Positions 57,726 to 64,000 of a stretch of 64,000 nt of DNA are shown here, piece by piece. The stretch is from Advenella alkanexedens (GTDB lineage: Bacteria; Pseudomonadota; Gammaproteobacteria; Burkholderiales; Burkholderiaceae_B). The stretch is taken from contig NZ_JAHSPR010000007.1 of assembly GCF_019132845.1 (NCBI RefSeq), positions 1 through 64,000 on the forward strand. Reading direction: 5' to 3'. The notes under the pieces are model-generated. The model did no database searches. It was not told the origin of the DNA and worked only from the letters and a program-made list of their open reading frames with translations. The translations under genes and the position numbers were made by a program. How positions within the stretch are numbered: position 1 is the stretch's first letter; each line of letters starts with the position of its first letter.

Positions 57726-59084
57726 ATGAGTTTTTCAGAAAATTTAAACAAATCCGTCTCCGAAATACTGAGTGTTTCCCAGTTGAATCGCATGGTTGGC
57801 ATGCTTTTTGAGCGGGAATTGTCTTTGATGTGGATTCGGGGGGAGATCTCCAATTTTGTGCAGGCAGCATCCGGGCATTGGTACTTTACGTTAAAAGATG
57901 AGCGGGCGGCTGTCAAAGGCGTCATGTTCCGGGGTAAGGCCGCCTCAACCGGTTTTATGCCTCGCAGTGGAGACAAGGTGGAGGTTCGGGCAAGGGTTTC
58001 TTTATACGAGCCACGCGGAGATTTTCAGCTTCAGGTGGAAATGATGCGCAGGGCGGGCCAGGGTGATTTGCATGAGGCTTTTTTGCGCATCAAGCAAAAG
58101 CTGGAGTCAGAGGGCTTATTTGATTCCGCCCGCAAAAAAACCATTCCCCAGTTTCCCAGGGCAATTGGGGTGGTGACCTCATTGTCTGCCGCTGCGTTGC
58201 GGGATGTGCTAACGGCATTGGCCCGTCGGGCCCCTTATGTGCCGGTCATTATTTATCCCAGTCTTGTACAGGGGCAGGAGGCGGTGGCCTCTTTGATGAG
58301 CGCGCTTGAACAGGCTGAGCAGCGTCAGGAGGTGGACGTACTTTTACTGGTGCGTGGTGGAGGCAGCATAGAAGACCTATGGAGCTTTAACGATGAACAG
58401 CTGGCCCGGCTTGTTGCCAGGTGCAGCATTCCCGTCATCAGTGGTGTCGGTCACGAAACCGACTTTACAGTTGCCGATTTTGTTGCTGACTTGCGGGCGC
58501 CAACACCCACCGCAGCAGCAGAGTTGGCTTGTGTTTCAGGGCAGGAGCTGTCCAGACGCATTCATCATGCTGTTAATGTGCTGAACCGGATACAGCAGCG
58601 TCAGCTTGAAATGGCCGGTATGAGGATGGACAAGGCGGCTGCCCGGTTGGTTTCTCCGGCACAGTTGTTGCTTCGATACGGGCAAAAAAACAGTCATTTG
58701 CTACAGTCGCTTGAAAAGTCTTTTCGCAGGAAAAAAGATGCCTTGCAAACCCGTGTCACATTACTGAACAACAGCCTGCAATACAATAAGCCCGATATTG
58801 CCAAAGAAAGGCTCAGGGTCAATCAATATACAAAACGACTCGAGCAGCTCTGGTCGTTTCAGATAAGTAAACGCGTTGCCAGCCTGGAAAAGCTGGACAG
58901 CAATTTACGCAATATGAACCCGCGTGCAATTTTGGGTCGCGGTTTCTCGATTACCTATGATGAATTTGGTAATATAGTGAGAGATCCTGCCAAGCTTGGT
59001 GCCAACCAGAGGTTGCGCCTGGAATTGGAAAAAGGTATCCAGAATGTTGTGGTCATTAAAGACAATCCTCAGGAATTGTTTTAA
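57726..59084 (+). CDS. xseA: Exodeoxyribonuclease VII large subunit
   Basis: 452-residue large subunit of ExoVII, a single-strand DNA exonuclease. An N-terminal OB fold ([33 protein letters not shown]) precedes the catalytic domain with [32 protein letters not shown] and [28 protein letters not shown], then a C-terminal coiled coil. ATG 57726 was preferred to GTG 57693. The small subunit xseB is not in the window. Confidence 0.94.
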   Translation: MSFSENLNKSVSEILSVSQLNRMVGMLFERELSLMWIRGEISNFVQAASGHWYFTLKDERAAVKGVMFRGKAASTGFMPRSGDKVEVRARVSLYEPRGDFQLQVEMMRRAGQGDLHEAFLRIKQKLESEGLFDSARKKTIPQFPRAIGVVTSLSAAALRDVLTALARRAPYVPVIIYPSLVQGQEAVASLMSALEQAEQRQEVDVLLLVRGGGSIEDLWSFNDEQLARLVARCSIPVISGVGHETDFTVADFVADLRAPTPTAAAELACVSGQELSRRIHHAVNVLNRIQQRQLEMAGMRMDKAAARLVSPAQLLLRYGQKNSHLLQSLEKSFRRKKDALQTRVTLLNNSLQYNKPDIAKERLRVNQYTKRLEQLWSFQISKRVASLEKLDSNLRNMNPRAILGRGFSITYDEFGNIVRDPAKLGANQRLRLELEKGIQNVVVIKDNPQELF

Positions 59085-59119
59085 GATCATATGTTTTTTA
59101 CAAAAAGGAAGGAAAAGAA

Positions 59120-59698
59120 ATGGCACATACGTTACCCGCTTTGCCGTACGCACTAGATGCACTGGCTCCACATATCTCCCAGGAAACACTCGAGTTTCAT
59201 TACGGCAAACACCATCAGACATACGTTACCAACCTGAATAATTTAATTGCTGGTACCGAGTTTGAAAACGCAAGCCTGGAAGAAATCATCAAGAAATCTT
59301 CAGGTGGTGTATTTAACAACGCGGCACAAGTCTGGAATCACACCTTCTACTGGAACAGCTTGTCTCCCAACGGTGGTGGTGAGCCAACAGGTGCATTGCT
59401 GGAAGCCATCAATGCAAAATGGGGCAGTGTTGCCGCATTTAAAGATGCCTTTAACAAATCAGCCGCTGGCAACTTTGGTTCAGGCTGGACATGGCTGGTT
59501 AAAAAAGAAGACGGTACACTGGATATCGTTAATACCAGTAACGCAGCAACCCCATTGACCGGTAACGACAAACCTTTGTTGACCTGTGACGTATGGGAGC
59601 ATGCCTACTACATCGATTACCGCAATGCACGTCCTAAATATCTGGAAACATTCTGGAATATTGTGAATTGGGAATTCGCGGCAGCCAACCTGGCCTAA
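59120..59698 (+). CDS. sodB: Superoxide dismutase (Fe type)
   Basis: 192-residue iron superoxide dismutase. It begins [20 protein letters not shown], with the metal-ligand His in [13 protein letters not shown] and in [12 protein letters not shown], and [23 protein letters not shown] supplies Asp and His near the C-terminus. The FYWNSL and [12 protein letters not shown] forms favour iron over manganese. AAGGAAGGAAAAGAA precedes the ATG. It follows xseA by 35 bases and ends at a strong terminator. Confidence 0.96.
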   Translation: MAHTLPALPYALDALAPHISQETLEFHYGKHHQTYVTNLNNLIAGTEFENASLEEIIKKSSGGVFNNAAQVWNHTFYWNSLSPNGGGEPTGALLEAINAKWGSVAAFKDAFNKSAAGNFGSGWTWLVKKEDGTLDIVNTSNAATPLTGNDKPLLTCDVWEHAYYIDYRNARPKYLETFWNIVNWEFAAANLA

Positions 59699-59741
59699 AT
59701 CCCGCACAGCGATGAAAAACCGGCCATAAAAGCCGGTCAGG

Positions 59742-59783
59742 AACCCCCGGCCATTGAAGTAACATAATGGCTGGGGGTTTTTA
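59742..59783 (+). terminator. Terminator of sodB
   Basis: AACCCCCGGCCATT (59742-59755) pairs with AATGGCTGGGGGTT (59766-59779) over 13 of 14 positions and is followed by Ts. Confidence 0.85.
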
Positions 59784-59790
59784 TATATAT

Positions 59791-60132
59791 TCAAAGACAG
59801 TCTTTGACCATTTGCGTGATTTGTGGGTCGGCGCCGGGTATGGCAAGGAGCCTGACCTTTGCCGTTAGCAGAACGCCGGTGTCTATAATTGCCTGGGCGA
59901 TATCGGCATCGGGGCCAGGAATCGTGACAAGATAAAAATCAGTGGTTTGTCTTTGGATTTTTGTGGCCGGGTACTGGGCTTTCCATGCGTTGTTAATGCA
60001 ATGTGCTGCCTGGGCCGGTAATTTTCCGGAACTGTTGTTGATTTCAGTCGGTTTAAGGGGGTAAGGGTTGCTGGAGGAGGAGCAGGCACTGATAAAAATG
60101 CCAGTCAATATAGCTGCATAAACCTTTTTCAT
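59791..60132 (-). CDS. Small putative lipoprotein
   Basis: 113-residue protein with a lipoprotein signal: MKKVYAAILTGIFISAC, lipobox ISAC with Cys17, followed by SSSSNPYPLKP. The mature part has two further Cys (near 44 and at the end, KDCL) that could form a disulfide. No family is recognised. It is the last gene of a minus-strand run csp-DUF192-lipoprotein, 33 bases after the DUF192 gene. Confidence 0.75.
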   Translation of the reverse strand: MKKVYAAILTGIFISACSSSSNPYPLKPTEINNSSGKLPAQAAHCINNAWKAQYPATKIQRQTTDFYLVTIPGPDADIAQAIIDTGVLLTAKVRLLAIPGADPQITQMVKDCL

Positions 60133-60165
60133 GGGCGTCCTTAATGCTAGGCAAAAAACGGGGTA

Positions 60166-60645
60166 TTAATGGGGCAAGAACCGTATGATATCCTGTTCCT
60201 TGACATTGTTGTCCCTGAACCAGTGCTGGTTCATTTCCAGCGCGTACTTTGCCGGGGCTGATGAGCAGTAAGTGTCATCGCGCAGTGGCAGCATCTCATG
60301 AAAGTTCAGGATTCTTCCCTGCTCATCCATAAAAGCAATGGCCAGCGGAATATAGGTGTTGCGCATCCAGAAGCACAGAGGCTGGCTTTCTTCGAAGACA
60401 AACAGCATGCCGTGATTGGTTGGCATTTGCCGGCGAAACATCAAGCCTTTCATGCGTGTTTCGTGTGTATCGGCGATTTCAGCGGTAATGTTGATGTTAT
60501 TGATGGAAAGGCTGCGTGTTTTCAGGGGTGCTGTGTTTTCAGCACGACTGGATGACATGCACAGCAGAAAAACGCATAGAGCGAGAATGATGAAAAAAAA
60601 AGGCCCAATGGGACATTGCTGCCCCATTAACTTGATGCGTTGCAT
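60166..60645 (-). CDS. DUF192 family secreted protein
   Basis: 159-residue DUF192 protein. An N-terminal hydrophobic segment (FFFIILALCVFLLCMSSSRA) forms a signal peptide. The family core is AEIADTHETRMKGLMFRRQMPTNHGMLFVFEESQPLCFWMRNTYIPLAIAFMD. Role unknown. It begins 13 bases after the cold-shock gene stop, so it is likely read from the same message, an order also common in related genomes. Confidence 0.87.
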   Translation of the reverse strand: MQRIKLMGQQCPIGPFFFIILALCVFLLCMSSSRAENTAPLKTRSLSINNINITAEIADTHETRMKGLMFRRQMPTNHGMLFVFEESQPLCFWMRNTYIPLAIAFMDEQGRILNFHEMLPLRDDTYCSSAPAKYALEMNQHWFRDNNVKEQDIIRFLPH

Positions 60646-60658
60646 TATGCTTGTCCAG

Positions 60659-60904
60659 TCAGGCTTCAGTAATACTTAATGCCTGTTTGCCTTTTGGACC
60701 CTGGGCAATTTCAAAGGAAACTTTTTGGCCTTCTTTAAGGGTTTTAAATCCATTCATTTGAATGGATGAAAAATGGGCAAAGAGATCTTCTCCACCACCG
60801 TCTGGGGTAATGAACCCGAAACCTTTGGCATCATTGAACCACTTGACGGTTCCTGTTTGTTTTTGTCCGTCGACGTGAACGTTTGATTCGGTTGTTTCTG
60901 ACAT
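60659..60904 (-). CDS. Cold shock protein (CspA/CspD family)
   Basis: 81-residue single-domain cold shock protein that binds RNA and single-stranded DNA. The RNP motifs [12 protein letters not shown] and DLFAHFSSI are intact, and [11 protein letters not shown] opens the domain after an extra 13-residue polar N-terminus. ATG 60904 is taken because AAAGGCAG lies before it; a start at 60934 is less likely. Divergent from clpS, as in related genomes; the place beside clpSA favours the CspD-like group. Confidence 0.92.
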   Translation of the reverse strand: MSETTESNVHVDGQKQTGTVKWFNDAKGFGFITPDGGGEDLFAHFSSIQMNGFKTLKEGQKVSFEIAQGPKGKQALSITEA

Positions 60905-61167
60905 ATGCACTGCCTTTGAATAAAAATGAAACATAATCGGATAAAGGTGTGTCCTAATAATAAAGGAATAACCTTATCCTTTGTACACTTAAACCCAGGT
61001 TGGCGAACCATTTGCGCTAAAGTGTATCTAAATGATGCGTTTAAAGCACCGGCTCGTCAATAGTGGAAATTACCGATTAAGTCCGTTATTTGTATATAAG
61101 TGAAATAACAGGCAGAATCATGCTTACAATGTAAATTTATTTGTACATGTTTTTTCAAGAGTGGATA

Positions 61168-61476
61168 ATGGGGCAACAATCTGGACTTGTGACCGAGAAG
61201 CAAAAGGCAAAACTCGCGCCACCACCTTTTTATCAGGTGTTATTGCTTAATGATGATTACACGCCAATGGATTTTGTCGTTGTGGTTTTACAAAAATTTT
61301 TTGCAAAATCTGAAGAAGATGCTACTTTGATCATGTTGAAAGTGCATCATGAAGGAAAAGCGGTTTGCGGTGTTTATCCCAAAGATGTTGCGGCAACCAA
61401 AGTGGCCATGGTGGCCCAGTATGCCCGTTCCAATCAGCACCCTTTGCAGTGCATAATGGAACCTCTCGAGACATAA
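61168..61476 (+). CDS. clpS: ClpS adaptor for ClpAP protease
   Basis: 102-residue N-end rule adaptor that hands substrates with destabilising N-terminal residues to ClpA. The core [28 protein letters not shown] and [19 protein letters not shown] with the substrate pocket are clear. ATG 61168 is the family start; GAG stands nearby. clpA starts 52 bases on. Confidence 0.94.
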   Translation: MGQQSGLVTEKQKAKLAPPPFYQVLLLNDDYTPMDFVVVVLQKFFAKSEEDATLIMLKVHHEGKAVCGVYPKDVAATKVAMVAQYARSNQHPLQCIMEPLET

Positions 61477-61528
61477 TGGGTCTACAGCTGGTAATGTTTG
61501 GCAGTTTAAGGAAGTATCGGAGGATGAT

Positions 61529-63829
61529 GTGATTTCTCAAGAACTGGAAGTAAGCTTACATATGGCATTTGTTGATGCCAGGTCATCACGTCACGAGTTC
61601 ATTACGGTTGAGCATTTATTGCTTGCCCTGCTGGACAATGCCGCAGCACTGGATGTGCTTAAGGCTTGTGATGCCGATATTGAATCCTTGCGGGGAAAAC
61701 TGCGTAAATTCGTTAACGAAAATACGCCAGTCGTACCCGGAGAAGAAGAGGTGGACACCCAGCCGACATTGGGTTTCCAGCGGGTGATCCAGCGCGCTAT
61801 CATGCATGTGTCATCCAACGGAAACAATAAAAATCCGGCTACGGGTGCCAATGTGCTGGTGGCTATCTTCAGTGAAAAAGATTCCCATGCGGTTTTTTTC
61901 CTGCAGGAGGAAAATATCAGCCGCCTCGATGTGGTCAATTATATTTCGCATGGCATTTCCAAACTGCCGCCACCCAAGGAAGAACGTCCTGAAGAGTCGA
62001 TGGCAAGTTCGCGTGAACCCAGCGACTTTGATAAATCTCCATTGGCTCTGTATGCCCAGGATTTGAATGCCAATGCGCAAGAAGGCAAAATCGATCCGCT
62101 TGTCGGACGTGACCAGGAAGTTGAACGGGTCATCCAGATTTTATGCCGTCGCCGCAAGAACAATCCCTTGCTGGTGGGTGAAGCCGGTGTTGGTAAAACA
62201 GCCATTGCCGAAGGCCTGGCATTAAGAATTGAAAACAGTGAAGTGCCGGATATTCTTTCATCTGCCCGTGTTTATGCGCTGGATATGGGCGCATTGCTGG
62301 CGGGTACCAAATACCGCGGCGACTTTGAACAGCGCCTGAAAGCGGTACTCAAGCAACTTGAAGAGCACGAAAATGCCGTGCTCTTCATTGACGAAATCCA
62401 TACGCTTATTGGTGCCGGTTCGGCCTCGGGCGGCACCATGGATGCCTCCAACCTGCTTAAACCGGCCTTGTCTTCCGGGAAATTGCGTTGTATGGGTGCG
62501 ACAACCTATAAAGAATATCGGGGTATTTTTGAAAAAGACCATGCCCTGTCACGCCGTTTCCAGAAAGTGGATGTTGTTGAACCTACGGTAGAGCAAACTA
62601 TTCAGATTTTGCGTGGCCTGAAGTCCAAGTTTGAAGCGCATCATGGCGTACGTTATTCATCTCCCGCCCTGGTTGCCGCAGCAGAGCTGTCTGCCCGTCA
62701 TATTAATGACCGGCACTTGCCCGACAAGGCCATTGATGTGATTGACGAAGCCGGTGCGGCACAACGATTGCTACCCAAATCACGCCAGAAAAAAGTGATT
62801 GGCAAAGCAGAGGTGGAAGCCATTGTTGCAAAAATGGCACGTATTCCGCCACAAAGTGTTTCTACCGATGACCGGAACAAGCTGGCTACCCTTGAACGGG
62901 ATTTGAAAACGGTGGTGTTTGGGCAAAACGAAGCCATTACGGCTTTGGCTGCCGCCATTAAAATGTCGCGCTCCGGTTTGGGCAAGCCCGATAAACCCAT
63001 TGGTTCATTCCTGTTTTCCGGCCCTACCGGGGTTGGCAAAACCGAAGTCGCCAAACAGCTGGCCTTTACGCTGGGTATTGACCTGGTTCGTTTTGACATG
63101 TCCGAATACATGGAGCGTCATGCGGTTTCCCGCCTTATTGGTGCGCCACCCGGTTATGTTGGTTTTGATCAAGGGGGGCTTTTAACCGAAGCCATTACTA
63201 AACAGCCCCATTGCGTATTGCTGCTTGATGAAATAGAAAAAGCCCATCCGGATATCTTCAATATCCTGTTGCAGGTCATGGACCACGGCACACTGACCGA
63301 TAACAATGGTCGCAAGGCCGATTTCAGGAATGTCATTCTTATCATGACCACCAATGCAGGCGCAGAAATGCTGAACAAACCCACAATCGGGTTTGCCGTT
63401 TCGCGTGAGGCAGGTGATGAAATGGCTGAAATCAAGCGGGTCTTTACCCCTGAGTTCCGTAATCGTCTCGATGCGATTATTCCTTTTGCACCACTGAATA
63501 AAGAAATTATTCTGCGTGTCGTGGATAAATTCCTGATCGAGCTTGAGGAACAGCTGCATGCGAAACGGGTAGAGGTCACCTTTACCGATGCGCTGCGTGC
63601 TTATCTGGCCGATAAAGGTTTTGATCCGCTCATGGGCGCAAGACCAATGCAACGGCTTATCCAGGATGTCATTCGTCGTGCCCTGGCCGATGAGTTGCTA
63701 TTTGGCAAACTTGCCAATGGGGGGGCGGTACGTGTTGACATCAAGGATGAACAGGTCTCCCTGTTTTTTGAAGAGCCCGGCTCAAAAACCGATGACCAAG
63801 CGAACAAGGAAGAGGTGCTTGTTTCTTGA
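61529..63829 (+). CDS. clpA: ATP-dependent Clp protease ATP-binding subunit ClpA
   Basis: 766-residue AAA+ unfoldase. The N-terminal ClpN repeats ([16 protein letters not shown]) bind ClpS. D1 Walker [10 protein letters not shown] is near 217 and Walker [18 protein letters not shown] near 283; D2 has GPTGVGKTE near 498 and [15 protein letters not shown]. The start is GTG 61529 with GGAGGATGAT before it. clpP is not in the window. Its stop overlaps the next ATG (TGATG). Confidence 0.96.
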   Translation: MISQELEVSLHMAFVDARSSRHEFITVEHLLLALLDNAAALDVLKACDADIESLRGKLRKFVNENTPVVPGEEEVDTQPTLGFQRVIQRAIMHVSSNGNNKNPATGANVLVAIFSEKDSHAVFFLQEENISRLDVVNYISHGISKLPPPKEERPEESMASSREPSDFDKSPLALYAQDLNANAQEGKIDPLVGRDQEVERVIQILCRRRKNNPLLVGEAGVGKTAIAEGLALRIENSEVPDILSSARVYALDMGALLAGTKYRGDFEQRLKAVLKQLEEHENAVLFIDEIHTLIGAGSASGGTMDASNLLKPALSSGKLRCMGATTYKEYRGIFEKDHALSRRFQKVDVVEPTVEQTIQILRGLKSKFEAHHGVRYSSPALVAAAELSARHINDRHLPDKAIDVIDEAGAAQRLLPKSRQKKVIGKAEVEAIVAKMARIPPQSVSTDDRNKLATLERDLKTVVFGQNEAITALAAAIKMSRSGLGKPDKPIGSFLFSGPTGVGKTEVAKQLAFTLGIDLVRFDMSEYMERHAVSRLIGAPPGYVGFDQGGLLTEAITKQPHCVLLLDEIEKAHPDIFNILLQVMDHGTLTDNNGRKADFRNVILIMTTNAGAEMLNKPTIGFAVSREAGDEMAEIKRVFTPEFRNRLDAIIPFAPLNKEIILRVVDKFLIELEEQLHAKRVEVTFTDALRAYLADKGFDPLMGARPMQRLIQDVIRRALADELLFGKLANGGAVRVDIKDEQVSLFFEEPGSKTDDQANKEEVLVS

Positions 63830-64000
63830 TGCAGGATGTGGCAATCAGGCTGGCATGCCATAACTGCGGGCAGCTTCATGTCAAACCGCAGCTCCATGAG
63901 CGCCAACGCGCTTCATGTGTACGCTGCGGTACTGTCTTGCTTCAAAAGGGAAAACTCAATGTTAGTGCCTGGCTGGCTTTGTCAATTGCGGCCTTATGGG
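63829..64000 (+). CDS. pqiA: Paraquat-inducible protein A-like, N-terminal part
   Basis: A frame begins at ATG 63829, overlapping the clpA stop, and runs off the window end after 57 codons. It reads LACHNCGQLH...RASCVRCGTVL, two CxxC pairs that form a zinc ribbon, then the start of a hydrophobic segment (SAWLALSIAALW), as in PqiA. PqiA helps lipid transport across the envelope. The rest is outside the window. Confidence 0.75.
   Translation, partial: MQDVAIRLACHNCGQLHVKPQLHERQRASCVRCGTVLLQKGKLNVSAWLALSIAALW

Noticed and set aside
60961-61027. Possible long inverted repeat in the cold-shock/clpS divergent region
   Set aside because: Segments such as TACACTTAA and TAAAGTGTA pair imperfectly over a long spacer; too weak to call a thermosensor or operator.

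Overview
The window reads as a chromosomal segment of a betaproteobacterium of the order Burkholderiales, most like the Alcaligenaceae (Bordetella relatives), with moderate base composition. Support comes from the gene orders: clpA-clpS-cold shock-DUF192, adk-kdsB-Trm112-lpxK-xseA-sodB, and rpsT/DUF3579/argF/argG. Almost every gene is an ordinary chromosomal gene with a close family. I see no prophage, transposase, CRISPR array or conjugative element. Genus-level identity cannot be fixed from the sequence alone.

Layout. 1-120: 3' end of a 5S rRNA gene and its terminator, the tail of an rRNA operon. 157-2923: TauE/SafE permease, a methyltransferase, a DUF1851/Tdi1-like protein and a TM2 membrane protein. 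2960-5728: copA-cueR copper efflux operon behind a MerR-type promoter with a 19-bp spacer. 5709-10571: D-amino acid dehydrogenase, DUF455 ferritin-like protein, a D-2-hydroxyacid dehydrogenase and a GMC oxidoreductase. 10774-17949: sulfate assimilation, with cysH-cysD-cysN converging on sbp-cysT-cysW-cysA; between them lies a palindromic repeat cassette carrying a copy of the cysA 3' end. 18227-26612: SbmA/YddA-type ABC exporter, SirB2, a second TauE-type permease, RNase R, RlmB, a Cys/Met-metabolism PLP enzyme and HU.

26805-40601 is a molybdenum and formate island: moaA, mog, moaC, modABC, a three-subunit membrane-bound formate dehydrogenase with cysteine in place of selenocysteine, fdhD, fdhE, moeA, mobA, moaE and moaD. 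Together these take up molybdate, build the cofactor, convert it to the nucleotide form and insert it into a periplasmic formate-oxidising enzyme. MoeB is the one expected factor not seen.

40833-48772: tRNA-Val, two unassigned small ORFs, sbcD-sbcC, arsC, ogt and a two-component system whose kinase has almost no periplasmic domain. 48825-59698: argG, argF, DUF3579, rpsT, murJ, an SDR dehydrogenase, adk, kdsB, Trm112, lpxK, xseA and sodB. 59791-64000: a small lipoprotein, DUF192, a cold shock protein, clpS-clpA and the start of pqiA, cut by the window edge.

The least ordinary features are the palindromic cassette with the cysA tail (13893-14154), the gap between lpxK and xseA that lacks exbBD and holds DnaA-box-like sites, the nearly loop-less histidine kinase, the short ModC and the small ORF at 41419-41529. 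I did not find a clearly new multi-gene system.
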